From contig CAKZON010000061.1 of the NCBI GenBank assembly GCA_937136425.1, positions 1 to 33,469 on the forward strand: a stretch of DNA of 33,469 nt, read 5' to 3'. Shown here piece by piece: positions 1 to 7,769 of the stretch (positions are counted from its first letter, which is position 1; every line of letters begins with the position of its first letter). A program made the translations under genes and the position numbers. The DNA is from an uncultured Crocinitomix sp. (GTDB lineage: Bacteria > Bacteroidota > Bacteroidia > Flavobacteriales_D > Crocinitomicaceae). The notes beneath the pieces are model-generated. The model was not told the DNA's origin. It saw only the letters and a program-made list of their open reading frames with translations, and did no database searches.

Positions 1-55
1 CTTGCGGTACAATAGTTTTCAAGACTACCGCATTCGACCACTCTGCCAATTCTCC
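1..55 (-). tRNA. tRNA-Ser (anticodon UGA), 3' part outside the window
   Basis: Read on the minus strand, the 5' end is GGAGAAT (acceptor arm, 55-49), followed by TG and a D-arm GCAGAGTGGTCGAATGC, then an anticodon arm GTAGT-CTTGAAA-ACTAT with anticodon TGA. The bases after it begin the long variable arm expected of a class II tRNA. The variable arm end, T arm and acceptor 3' strand lie beyond position 1. A Bacteroidota-type promoter sits directly upstream (60-89). Confidence 0.93.
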
Positions 56-59
56 GCGC

Positions 60-89
60 CAAAGGTAGTGCTTTTTTTTTATTCGCAAA
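60..89 (-). promoter_or_regulatory. Bacteroidota-type promoter of tRNA-Ser
   Basis: On the minus strand there is a TTTG (-33 element, 89-86), an 18-nt spacer, and TACCTTTG (-7 element, 67-60), an exact match to TAnnTTTG. The -7 element ends 4 nt before the tRNA 5' end, so the transcript would start at or within a few bases of the mature end. The consensus is established for Bacteroides and Flavobacterium; use here is inferred from position. Confidence 0.7.
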
Positions 90-217
90 TAAATTTTTCA
101 GGTTTATTATCGATTTTTTTTTTCGACCATTTTCCGAAAAAACTTTTCTCTAAAAATTAGGGTAGGGGGAAAACTTTTCTTTCTCGATTCTACTGAAAAT
201 TATAAAAACAATATGCT

Positions 218-520
218 ATGTTAAAACTTACAAAACAATTTTTTCTATTCGCTTGTATATTAAGCGTTTTGTCTTCATGCTATGTGCAACAAACTACAGT
301 AGGAGATGTTTCTAATAAAACCAAAACAGAGAAATATTCTAAATCAAAGCAGTTCTATTTATTTTGGGGATTAGTTCCACTTGGGAAAAATGATCCGCGT
401 GTTCCTGAAGATGATTTTATTGTAGAAAGTAAATTTAAGTTTGGTGATTTCTTAATTTCTGGACTTACAGTTGGAATTGTTGGAGCGAGAACTTCTGTTG
501 TATATGTTCCAAAAGAATAG
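218..520 (+). CDS. Small lipoprotein, Bor/Iss-like
   Basis: A 100-residue protein with a lipoprotein signal peptide ending in LSSC (lipid Cys at residue 21). The mature part starts YVQQTTVG, contains FYLFWGLVPLG in the middle and ends with a hydrophobic stretch and VVYVP. The order of QQTxxVG, an aromatic 'FxxxGLxPLG' block and a glycine-rich hydrophobic C-terminus resembles Bor/Iss outer-membrane lipoproteins. This is a resemblance by eye, not a proven match. It lies alone downstream of the tRNA (which points the other way) and 45 nt before the next lipoprotein. The ATG at 218 is preferred because the ATG at 213 runs into a stop at once. Confidence 0.65.
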   Translation: MLKLTKQFFLFACILSVLSSCYVQQTTVGDVSNKTKTEKYSKSKQFYLFWGLVPLGKNDPRVPEDDFIVESKFKFGDFLISGLTVGIVGARTSVVYVPKE

Positions 521-565
521 TAAGCATTTATAAAACCTTACCATTGGATTTTATATCTTAGAGCT

Positions 566-949
566 ATGAATAAGTTCTTGTATTTTGCTTTCACATTTTT
601 AATAATTGGTTGTTCTAAAACTCCATTGCTCGAATCTTCTGAAGCAATGGTTGGAACATGGATCCATTATACGGCAGAAAATGATGCGCACCGAATCATT
701 ATTAACGAAGATGGAACAGGATCAATGGAGTGGATTGCAAATGGAGAGGTTAGCCGTGCAACAAAAGTACGCGAATGGTATTTGGATGACAACATCCTTG
801 CTTTTGGTAAAGCCGCTTTTAATGGAGAATCGTACGAAATTGACAAATATCCTACCTTCACATGGGATGAAATCATAAACTATTATGACACAATTCAGGA
901 GTCTTCTCGATATATCATTTTAGACGATTATTACTACGCAGAAGAGTAA
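566..949 (+). CDS. Small lipoprotein of unknown function
   Basis: A 127-residue protein with a short signal peptide and lipobox (FLIIGC, Cys 16). After it come 'MVGTWIHY' and 'RIIINEDGTGSMEW', a pattern of a GTW motif followed by a beta hairpin with DGTG, as in lipocalin-like extracytoplasmic proteins. The C-terminus is rich in Tyr and Asp/Glu. I do not recognise a specific family. It sits between another lipoprotein gene and the cytochrome c lipoprotein gene, all on the plus strand with gaps of about 40 nt, so co-transcription is plausible. Confidence 0.7.
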   Translation: MNKFLYFAFTFLIIGCSKTPLLESSEAMVGTWIHYTAENDAHRIIINEDGTGSMEWIANGEVSRATKVREWYLDDNILAFGKAAFNGESYEIDKYPTFTWDEIINYYDTIQESSRYIILDDYYYAEE

Positions 950-986
950 GAATTACCTACCTTTACACCGATTAAATTATAGAAAA

Positions 987-1409
987 ATGAAACATTTAGC
1001 GGTTATTATTTGTAGCGTAATATTAGTTGCCTGCGGAGGCGAAGAAACAGAAGGTTGGGCAACAGATGATATGTTAGTGCAACCCAGTGAATTTGCTGCT
1101 GGAGAAAAAGTGTATATGGGAACATGTGTAGCATGTCATCAGAAAGATGGTGTAGGTTTGGCAGGAGCTTTTCCGCCGCTTGCAAACTCAGATTATTTAT
1201 TGGCTGATAAAGAACGCGCAATCGAAATTGCTGCAAACGGATTGGAAGGTGAAATTACCGTGAATGGTGAGATCTATAATACCATTATGGCGCCTCAAGG
1301 TTTGTCTAATAAAGAAGTAATGGATGTTGTAAACTATGTACTCAACAGCTGGGGGAATGAAGGTGGAACTGTGACAATGGAGCAGGTTGATGCAATTATG
1401 AATAAATAA
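987..1409 (+). CDS. Class I c-type cytochrome lipoprotein
   Basis: A 140-residue lipoprotein (lipobox LVAC, Cys 16) with one c-type heme site, CVACH at residues 47-51, followed by QKDGVGLAGAFPPLA, typical of small monoheme cytochromes. Met101 in TIMAPQG is the likely sixth heme ligand. The C-terminal helix carries 'VMDVVNYVLNSWGN', also typical. It should be anchored to a membrane facing the periplasm and carry electrons between membrane complexes; the partner cannot be told because no oxidase or reductase gene is nearby. A terminator follows at 1460-1486. Confidence 0.9.
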   Translation: MKHLAVIICSVILVACGGEETEGWATDDMLVQPSEFAAGEKVYMGTCVACHQKDGVGLAGAFPPLANSDYLLADKERAIEIAANGLEGEITVNGEIYNTIMAPQGLSNKEVMDVVNYVLNSWGNEGGTVTMEQVDAIMNK

Positions 1410-1411
1410 AA

Positions 1412-1457
1412 CAATCGCCCTGCGCTACCTTGGGTTTAAAAATGCGCAAGACGATTG
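1412..1457. repeat. Bipartite inverted repeat after the cytochrome c gene
   Basis: CAATCG (1412-1417) and GCGC (1422-1425) are mirrored by GCGC (1444-1447) and CGATTG (1452-1457), with a 4-nt gap in each arm. It lies just before a separate terminator hairpin. It could be an RNA stem with an internal loop or a binding site; its role is unknown. Confidence 0.45.
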
Positions 1458-1459
1458 TT

Positions 1460-1486
1460 GCCGAAGTTAGACTTTGGCTTCTTTTT
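1460..1486 (+). terminator. Rho-independent terminator of the cytochrome c transcript
   Basis: An 8-bp stem, GCCGAAGT / ACTTTGGC with one G-U pair and a 3-nt loop TAG (1460-1478), is followed by TTCTTTTT. It lies about 50 nt after the cytochrome c stop codon. Confidence 0.6.
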
Positions 1487-1675
1487 AATGTTAGTGCAAC
1501 TTACAGCTTAATTTATTATTGAGAGCTATCAACTTTTTACAATAAAGCCGAATTTTCTATTGGTCTATTTCAAGAATATAATCCTATTTGCTGTGCCATT
1601 CTGTTCATTTTATTGGCTTTGAGAATTTTTAAATATTTCGCCGCCCTAACAAGAAAAAAAAGCTGTTTTTTTTAC
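1487..1675. other. Non-coding stretch before folD
   Basis: Between the terminator and the folD promoter I see no gene. The region is AT-rich and contains A8 and T8 runs around GCTG near 1653-1673. A short minus-strand frame here has no start signal or family resemblance. Confidence 0.5.
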
Positions 1676-1683
1676 TACATTTG
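1676..1683 (+). promoter_or_regulatory. Candidate -7 promoter element of folD
   Basis: TACATTTG matches TAnnTTTG exactly and lies 26 nt before the chosen folD ATG. No clear TTG -33 element is seen at the expected distance. Confidence 0.4.
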
Positions 1684-1709
1684 GACGTAACCACAAAAAA
1701 TACGTGCAA

Positions 1710-2582
1710 ATGATTCTATTAGACGGTAAAAAAACATCCAATGACATTAAAGATGAGATCACAATTAAAGTTGCTGAGCTCAAAAAACAAGGAAAAAAAA
1801 CACCACATTTAGCCGCAATTATTGTTGGTGCTAATGGGGCCAGCGTTACTTATGTTAATGCTAAAGTTAAAGCTTGTGAAAAAGTAGGATTTGATTCTAC
1901 TTTAGTTCAGTTACCTGAGGATGTGTCTGAAGCAGATTTATTAGCTAAAATTGATGAGTTAAACAATGATGATAATATTGATGGATTCATTGTGCAATTG
2001 CCTTTACCAAAACATATAGATGAGCATAAAGTAACCTTAGCGGTTTCTCCTGCTAAAGATGTTGATGGCTTTCATCCTGAAAACTTAGGAAGAATGGTTT
2101 TGGATTTACCTTGCTTTTTACCTGCTACGCCATATGGCATTGTTCAGTTATTAGATCGTTATAATATTGAAACTTCTGGTAAAGATTGTGTGGTGATTGG
2201 AAGAAGCCATATTGTTGGTTCACCAATGAGTATTTTAATGGCGCGTAATAATAAGGTTGGGAATTGCACGGTTACTTTAACACATTCGCGTACAAAAAAC
2301 TTGCTTGAATACACCAAAAAGGCAGACATTATAATTGTGGCACTTGGTAAAGCCGAGTTCTTAACGGCAGATATGGTGAAAGAGGGTGTTGTGGTTGTTG
2401 ATGTTGGAATTACACGTGTGAAAGATGATTCTAAAAAATCAGGTTTCAGATTATTGGGTGATGTAAAGTTTGATGAGGTAGCACCTAAATGTTCTTATAT
2501 CACTCCTGTACCAGGTGGAGTAGGACCTATGACCATTGCTTCTTTAATGATGAATACTTTGCAGGCTATTGATATGAAATAG
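1710..2582 (+). CDS. folD: Bifunctional methylenetetrahydrofolate dehydrogenase / methenyltetrahydrofolate cyclohydrolase
   Basis: FolD interconverts 5,10-methylene-THF, methenyl-THF and 10-formyl-THF in the cytosol, feeding purine and formyl-methionine synthesis. The 290-residue length is usual. Visible motifs: YVNAK with catalytic Tyr48 and Lys52; [10 protein letters not shown] (91-100); KDVDG (116-120); the NADP-binding loop GRSHIVG (164-170); and [10 protein letters not shown] near the C-terminus. The ATG at 1710 is preferred over a GTG two codons upstream because MILLDGKK fits the family N-terminus. One base separates its stop from the next start, so it heads a three-gene operon. Confidence 0.97.
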   Translation: MILLDGKKTSNDIKDEITIKVAELKKQGKKTPHLAAIIVGANGASVTYVNAKVKACEKVGFDSTLVQLPEDVSEADLLAKIDELNNDDNIDGFIVQLPLPKHIDEHKVTLAVSPAKDVDGFHPENLGRMVLDLPCFLPATPYGIVQLLDRYNIETSGKDCVVIGRSHIVGSPMSILMARNNKVGNCTVTLTHSRTKNLLEYTKKADIIIVALGKAEFLTADMVKEGVVVVDVGITRVKDDSKKSGFRLLGDVKFDEVAPKCSYITPVPGGVGPMTIASLMMNTLQAIDMK

Positions 2583-2583
2583 G

Positions 2584-3489
2584 ATGGCATATTACCAAGA
2601 ATCGAAAAAGTTCAGTTTAGCTCGCATGGCGTGGGCGTATCCTCTGAGCCTATTAATCATTTTTGGTATTGCTGATTTGTATGCCTATGTTACTTTAGAG
2701 AATCCAGCCAGTTTCTTTAACTTTTTAATTGCTGGGCTTTACATGCTCATAATTGCAGTTGTTGGGACTTTAGCAATTGAAGGGGCAAAAATTCGACATT
2801 ATAATCTTCGTGTATTTTCAATGACTCTTTTTGCTGTCATTGGTTTAGTTTGTGCATGGATTTTCTTTTTGGCTTTAATTTTTGAGGTTCCCTTTTTTAC
2901 TGTATTGACTGATTTTTCTTTTTATTTTGAAAGGTTAACAGGCGGTTTTACACGTAATGGAGGCATTCCATATTTTTCTTGGCTTTCTGAAGCCGCGTTA
3001 ATTGTTGGGTTTCCAATCTATTTTGTTGCATCTGCCAGAAAAGGTGATAAACCTTATTGTGAAGTTTGTGATAAATGGATGGAAAATAGCGAATCAAAAT
3101 TATTGAAACTTCCACAGGTTTTTACGTTATCAGAATTGGAAGATAAAATTGAAATGGATGGAATTCGATCATTTTTAAATTATGATCGTGCACATAAAAA
3201 AGATCCCAACCATTACGAGTTTATTTTTCTTTGGTGTTCAAGTTGTCGCGGTAATGTGTATTTGAGCGTAAAAAGGCATTATACCGACAATTCAAAAACA
3301 ATTGATAAAAATGAAAGTGAAGATATCATGAATTTTTATGAATTGGAGCCAGATTTTTCATGGGAAGAATTATTTGAAGGAAGTAATGATTCAGAGGATC
3401 GGTTTAATTTTTCTGAATCAACTAATACGGAATCAAATGATTTGGAAAACTTCGACCCAAATGAATTTGATGAATTAGAGGAGATATGA
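2584..3489 (+). CDS. Four-helix membrane protein with two CxxC pairs, unknown function
   Basis: A 301-residue protein I do not recognise. Hydrophobic segments near residues 17-35, 46-66, 80-103 and 133-151 suggest four membrane helices. A soluble part follows with CEVC (159-162) and CSSC (218-221), together a plausible zinc site of rubredoxin/zinc-ribbon kind. The last 60 residues are strongly acidic and low in complexity (many Asp, Glu, Asn, Ser). It starts 1 nt after folD and its end overlaps the archaemetzincin start by 4 nt (ATGA), so translation of the last two genes is probably coupled and a shared role with the protease is possible. Confidence 0.85.
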   Translation: MAYYQESKKFSLARMAWAYPLSLLIIFGIADLYAYVTLENPASFFNFLIAGLYMLIIAVVGTLAIEGAKIRHYNLRVFSMTLFAVIGLVCAWIFFLALIFEVPFFTVLTDFSFYFERLTGGFTRNGGIPYFSWLSEAALIVGFPIYFVASARKGDKPYCEVCDKWMENSESKLLKLPQVFTLSELEDKIEMDGIRSFLNYDRAHKKDPNHYEFIFLWCSSCRGNVYLSVKRHYTDNSKTIDKNESEDIMNFYELEPDFSWEELFEGSNDSEDRFNFSESTNTESNDLENFDPNEFDELEEI

Positions 3490-4151
3490 AACGTGTAGTG
3501 GTAATTGTATTTGTATTTGTACTGGCTTTAATAGTGAGTGCGATTTTTATTTTTTTTCCAAAAACAAAGGAAATTATTGGTTTGGACCAAGGTCCGCCAT
3601 TAATTGGTATTCAACCATATGGAAATATAGCAGACCGCGAAGTTGATTCTGTTAAAAGTTCAATTGAAAAAATGTATGGGTTTGAGGTTGCTGTGCTCAA
3701 CAAAACAGACTTACCAGAAATGGCGTATACTGAAATTCGTTATCCTCGATACAGGGCTGATTCTTTATTACATTGGTTAACATATCATCATCCAGATTCT
3801 ATAGATATTGCTGTAGGGTTAACCAATCAAGATATTTCAATTACAAAATATAAAGAAGGCACAAGGGAAATCAAAGATCCTGAGTGGATGTATAAAGACT
3901 TTGGAATTTTTGGCTTAGGAAGTGTTGGTGGAAATGCTTGCGTTGTATCTTCAAATAGATTGCATAAAAATGTATCAAGCAAAACATTTTATAAACGCCT
4001 TATGCGTATTACGTGCCATGAGGTAGGTCATGTTTTAGGTTTGCGTCATTGTCCTGAACTAAACTGTTTAATGAATGATGCGAATGAATCAATAAAAACA
4101 ATTGACAATAGCACGGGAAACTTGTGTCAGGATTGTTGGGCAGATATTTAG
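3486..4151 (+). CDS. Membrane-anchored archaemetzincin-type zinc metalloprotease (family M54)
   Basis: A 221-residue protein with the full archaemetzincin signature: HEVGHVLGLRHC (178-189; zinc ligands His178, His182, His188, catalytic Glu179), then C194, M196 and the CxxC pair C214/C217. The spacing of exactly 4, 1 and 17 residues fits the published consensus HExxHxxGx3Cx4CxMx17CxxC. The upstream block 'FGLGSVGGNACVVSS' is also typical. A hydrophobic N-terminus (residues 3-24) predicts a signal anchor, whereas most studied family members are soluble. The protease substrate is unknown. The 4-nt overlap with the gene before it implies coupled expression. Confidence 0.88.
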   Translation: MKRVVVIVFVFVLALIVSAIFIFFPKTKEIIGLDQGPPLIGIQPYGNIADREVDSVKSSIEKMYGFEVAVLNKTDLPEMAYTEIRYPRYRADSLLHWLTYHHPDSIDIAVGLTNQDISITKYKEGTREIKDPEWMYKDFGIFGLGSVGGNACVVSSNRLHKNVSSKTFYKRLMRITCHEVGHVLGLRHCPELNCLMNDANESIKTIDNSTGNLCQDCWADI

Positions 4152-4171
4152 CTTCTTGCTAGGGAAAAACT

Positions 4172-5056
4172 TTACTCAGTAATTTCCTCAAATGGATCTG
4201 TAATCTCAGTAACAGTTAATTTAGAAGTTATTTCGCCTTCATCCTTTATTACTAAAAACAACCCACAATCTTCAGGGTTTTCGCACATATCCACTTGGTC
4301 TAAAATATATTGTGTGTCAACATTATCAAAGGTTGTTGTCCAACCACCGGCTGTTCCTTGTTGTTCACTCACTCCATTCCATAAAATAAAATCAGGTTCA
4401 TCAGACATGTTTTGGTCTCCATTCCAAGACGCATAACGCAAACCTTTCTCTGTTTCGTCAATTCTAAAAAGCCCTTCTTCTGTTCGCCCTAAAAAAACGT
4501 TGTGGTCGTAATCTTTTAAAATGGGGTGAAGTGCATAACGCAATTTTTCTTGCATTTCTGCTTGGTATTCTTTCTCGGCGGCAGAACTATAGTTTATTGA
4601 AACTATTTTACTTCCAGTGTCATTGAACCAAATCAACCCGTTTAAAATACCTATAGTACCGTTTGAGTTAGATAAGTCAATTATGTCAGGATTATTCAAA
4701 TGCTCATTTAGTTTATTCTTTAATTCATCATCAAATAAAGTGGGGAAGTAGCTCTCAAATTCTTCGGCATTTGAAATTGCAGCAATTGGTGCTTCACGTT
4801 CCAAAGGAAAATCAATGTAATTTGCAACAGTTGTTATGTCTTCGGTAATAACAGCATTTGCAAAGCTCGCTATATTATTCATGCGTTCTTCTACCCATTC
4901 TCCTTCAAAGTCAACAACTTCCTCTATTTGTGAGGTTGTGTCCGTAGTTGAAACTTCTATGTCTTCATTGCCAGTATTTTCAGGTGAACTATTGTCACAT
5001 GAGATCATTAAGATACTGATCAATGCTAATGGGATAAATTGTTGTGGTTGGATCAT
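4172..5056 (-). CDS. Lipoprotein of unknown function
   Basis: About 294 residues when started at the ATG at 5056, which gives a clean signal peptide and lipobox (LMISC, Cys 20); a longer frame to 5116 would bury it. The mature part starts with an Asn/Glu/Asp/Thr-rich linker, then a mixed alpha/beta region, and ends in a segment with two Cys (CENPEDC) that may form a disulfide. I do not recognise the family. It converges with the archaemetzincin gene, with 20 nt between their stops. Confidence 0.75.
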   Translation of the reverse strand: MIQPQQFIPLALISILMISCDNSSPENTGNEDIEVSTTDTTSQIEEVVDFEGEWVEERMNNIASFANAVITEDITTVANYIDFPLEREAPIAAISNAEEFESYFPTLFDDELKNKLNEHLNNPDIIDLSNSNGTIGILNGLIWFNDTGSKIVSINYSSAAEKEYQAEMQEKLRYALHPILKDYDHNVFLGRTEEGLFRIDETEKGLRYASWNGDQNMSDEPDFILWNGVSEQQGTAGGWTTTFDNVDTQYILDQVDMCENPEDCGLFLVIKDEGEITSKLTVTEITDPFEEITE

Positions 5057-5173
5057 AGTCAAAAATAAGTAGAAAAAATTAGAGTAGCGCACTAAAATTT
5101 GAATTGATATATGCATTGTTTTATTGATATAGATCTAAATTAAATGAGGTATAATTTTTGATGCGATAAGATT

Positions 5174-6220
5174 ATGTTTGCAACCTCCAAAACCATTCTT
5201 TTAATTGTAGGACTTTTATTCTTCGCAATTAATACTAATGCAAAATCTTCCAATCGTTTTCAAAAAATTGCGGAGGAATATAATGTCTTTGCTTATAGTT
5301 TAAATTATGGATATCCGATTGGCTATAAATGGGATGAAAACTTACCTAAAGCAATTATCTACTTAAAAAATGAACAGGGTTATCTCGAAAAACTGGATAA
5401 TAGAACATATGTAGGAGCGCCTACACTCGAAAATGCAGAAGTTATCGCAAATTTTTCGCCTGAATCATTTGATGTTGACAAGTATTGTTTAATTGTTGAT
5501 TCCAGTGTAGTACAATCTGAATTATCTGTTTTTATTGATGAGTTAATGAATACAAATTTACAAATGGAGATTTGTTTTGTGGGTGGCAATGGAAGATATA
5601 TAAAAGTCACATATGAGGACTGGAGTAGCCTGAAACTATCAAATAACGATTGTTTTCAAATGTATTACGACGTGCTGAATATAATGGTTAATAGCCGAGA
5701 TGAAATATTGGTAGAAGGTCATTTTGTAAATGTCGATAACCTCTTTCAACTCGCATTTGCGTATTACGATAATAATATTGAAAAAAATGATCAAAACATT
5801 AATAGTATTAATTATACAAAAATTATATCAAATACTGTAGATGCTGAAATAAAGAGGTTGGAGGAAACTCTGTATACGAATGAAAAAAAGAAACTTTGGG
5901 AATTTGAACTTGATAGATTTAAAAGAATCAAAAAGTTGACTGATAAATTTGGAGTAATATTGCAGCCGCCACGCAATTTTTACGTCGAATTAAAAAAGCA
6001 AAGGAATACAAGTTTAAAGTCTTGGTTTAAGGTCCTTGATCAAATTCAGTTTGGCATACATTTAGCACGTTATAAGTACTTTAAAAAACGTTTTAATGGA
6101 AATTATTTTGATTTATATAAGAGATATGATCCATTGTACTTGAACTTGCTTGAATTTACCTTTCCTGATCGAATAATGGAAAAAGAAGATTATTATCAAG
6201 AAATACCGCCACCGTTATAA
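5174..6220 (+). CDS. Secreted protein of unknown function, frame ending at an in-frame TAA
   Basis: A 348-residue protein with a Sec signal peptide (hydrophobic residues 7-23, likely cut after TNA). It has no recognised domain. The N-terminal half is mixed alpha/beta; the C-terminal half is Lys- and Tyr-rich and helical. It ends in EIPPPL followed by TAA at 6218-6220. Reading on in the same frame gives 50 more sense codons to a TAA at 6371-6373, including a similar proline-rich stretch (EEKPLPP), so the gene may once have ended there (see 6221-6373). Confidence 0.75.
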   Translation: MFATSKTILLIVGLLFFAINTNAKSSNRFQKIAEEYNVFAYSLNYGYPIGYKWDENLPKAIIYLKNEQGYLEKLDNRTYVGAPTLENAEVIANFSPESFDVDKYCLIVDSSVVQSELSVFIDELMNTNLQMEICFVGGNGRYIKVTYEDWSSLKLSNNDCFQMYYDVLNIMVNSRDEILVEGHFVNVDNLFQLAFAYYDNNIEKNDQNINSINYTKIISNTVDAEIKRLEETLYTNEKKKLWEFELDRFKRIKKLTDKFGVILQPPRNFYVELKKQRNTSLKSWFKVLDQIQFGIHLARYKYFKKRFNGNYFDLYKRYDPLYLNLLEFTFPDRIMEKEDYYQEIPPPL

Positions 6221-6373
6221 CTGGTGGAAGAAAAACCACTGCCACCCAAATTGATTAAAGAGTGTAATGGAATTATGCCTAACCCTCATGAACCTTCAAC
6301 CATTCCAAGACATATTGAGGTAACAGAAACTGAAGAAGAATTAGGAACATTGGAGTTAGAAGACTCTCTTTAA
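6221..6373 (+). pseudogene. In-frame 3' extension of the preceding gene, cut off by TAA
   Basis: Directly after the stop at 6218-6220 the same frame stays open for 50 codons and ends at 6371-6373. The product would continue with LVEEKPLPPK, a short middle part, and an acidic end (EVTETEEELG...). Pro/Glu content continues the style of the preceding C-terminus, and the final stop abuts the convergent gene exactly. No start codon or signal of its own is seen. Nonsense mutation, stop readthrough, a sequencing error, or chance are all open. Confidence 0.5.
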
Positions 6374-7068
6374 TTAAGATCTTTAGTGATATCCAAAACA
6401 GAAATTTTCTGCCATATTTTGCGGCTTAAACTTGTTGTCAAAGTTTCAATTTCATTGATTGTTTGTAATACAACCTCGTCTTTAAAACCGTTGGCATATA
6501 ACGCCGAGATTTTGCTGCAAAGCGCTAACATTTCACTGCTATAATCTAAATAGCGAGACAATTCAAACAAAGTCATGTTACGTTTGGGTGAATTCTCAGT
6601 ATCATTTGCTGCAATATTTTTGGGATCCTTGGTCAATTGATGCATATCAATAACATGTGCAATAGAACGTATTTCATGTAAAGCATCTAACGCCCGGTTC
6701 CGTTTGATCCGCGTTTCTGTCTTTGCCAAAAAATAGATCGCTGCACCAATCAAAATCAAGTCGTTAATAGATGCCTCTGCTATTGAAATTAAATCAATCA
6801 TGTTAAATTGACCGGTTTCTACATTGAGCGCAGAAATGGTTAAAAACAAAATGGTAAAAGTGATTACCACTAATGATATTAAAGTTATTCTTAACCATAT
6901 TAATGGCTTAGAAATAAAGGCAATTTTAGACTTGCTTTCTTCAGCTACCTTCAGTAATTCGTCACACACATTAAATAATCCTGAATCTGGAAAACGGTCG
7001 TTGATTCTCAACTTAAGTTGCTTAAGCGTTTTAATAGCGAGTTCGTTATTTAATTCACGGTATTGCAT
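6370..7068 (-). CDS. Two-helix membrane protein of unknown function
   Basis: About 232 residues from the ATG at 7068 (MQYRELNNEL); a frame 7 codons longer has no better support. Two hydrophobic segments lie near residues 77-101 and 117-136. After them comes RALDALHEIRSIAHVIDMHQLTKDP, a block that looks highly conserved and that I recall from uncharacterised proteins in several bacterial phyla, without a known activity. The N- and C-terminal parts are helical and probably cytosolic. It begins 27 nt after the PPIase stop, so it is probably the last gene of the menC-PPIase group. Confidence 0.75.
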   Translation of the reverse strand: MQYRELNNELAIKTLKQLKLRINDRFPDSGLFNVCDELLKVAEESKSKIAFISKPLIWLRITLISLVVITFTILFLTISALNVETGQFNMIDLISIAEASINDLILIGAAIYFLAKTETRIKRNRALDALHEIRSIAHVIDMHQLTKDPKNIAANDTENSPKRNMTLFELSRYLDYSSEMLALCSKISALYANGFKDEVVLQTINEIETLTTSLSRKIWQKISVLDITKDLN

Positions 7069-7095
7069 AGTACGAGCGCTAAAATACAAATTACT

Positions 7096-7755
7096 TTATC
7101 GTTTTTTAGGTGTAAAGTCGAACAATGCTAATAACTCTTCAGTTGTATACTCTTTTATGCTAACTGTTAGTGGAACTGCCTCCAATGGAGTGTCAGTATC
7201 ATCTGTTTGTTCGTGCTCGATCAATTCTAAAACGTCCTCTCCGTCAATAATTTTACCAAATATCATATAATCACCATCTAAACGTGGTACGCCATCCTCA
7301 TTACTTACAATATAAAATTGGCAAGCATTTGATTGTTTATCTGGGTTGTCGTCTCTTCCCATGCCCAATGCGCCATAGGTATGTCCAATTGTATCCACAA
7401 ATTCAGGATCTATAAGATAAGGAGAATCTTCAAAGTATTCAGGCAAATCTGGACATCCACCTTGAATAACAAAATCTGCAATTACTCGGTTAAAAGTAAA
7501 AGCATTATAATGTTCTTCATTTGCCAATTCAATGAATTTTGCTTTATGGTTTGGGGTTTCATCAAATAGCCAAAAATGCATTGTACCTAAACGTGTCTCA
7601 ATTTCCGCAATGGGAAATGTTTGAGGTTCAGGCATTGGAAAATCACAAACAAAATCATCATCATCAAAACCTTGATCAGAATCTGGATCTTGAGATACCT
7701 GACAACTAAAAATAGAGAAGATAAAGATGCTAATAATAAGAAACGAGCGTTGCAT
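7096..7755 (-). CDS. Cyclophilin-type peptidyl-prolyl cis-trans isomerase, lipoprotein
   Basis: A 219-residue lipoprotein (lipobox IFSC, Cys 18) with a short acidic linker and one cyclophilin domain from about residue 47. Diagnostic parts are FNRVIADFVIQGG (88-100; Arg90 matches the catalytic Arg and Gln98 the conserved Gln) and QFYIV (146-150). It should catalyse prolyl isomerisation in folding of envelope proteins, attached to a membrane by its lipid. The insertion 'CPDLPEYFEDSPYLIDPEF' replaces the usual short loop with an elongated one, as in other Bacteroidota members. It follows menC by 14 nt on the same strand. Confidence 0.93.
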   Translation of the reverse strand: MQRSFLIISIFIFSIFSCQVSQDPDSDQGFDDDDFVCDFPMPEPQTFPIAEIETRLGTMHFWLFDETPNHKAKFIELANEEHYNAFTFNRVIADFVIQGGCPDLPEYFEDSPYLIDPEFVDTIGHTYGALGMGRDDNPDKQSNACQFYIVSNEDGVPRLDGDYMIFGKIIDGEDVLELIEHEQTDDTDTPLEAVPLTVSIKEYTTEELLALFDFTPKKR

Positions 7756-7769
7756 ATTTTGAATTCTTG

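Noticed and set aside
1560..1668. A minus-strand frame in the folD upstream gap that would encode about 35 residues
   Set aside because: No start or promoter, no family resemblance, and it begins in an A/T homopolymer; likely chance.
1704..1709. GTG start for folD two codons upstream of the ATG
   Set aside because: The ATG at 1710 fits the family N-terminus and is the stronger start codon.
6824..7270. 148-codon plus-strand frame across two minus-strand genes
   Set aside because: Overlaps the PPIase and the membrane protein gene, Ser/Asn-rich noise typical of antisense frames.
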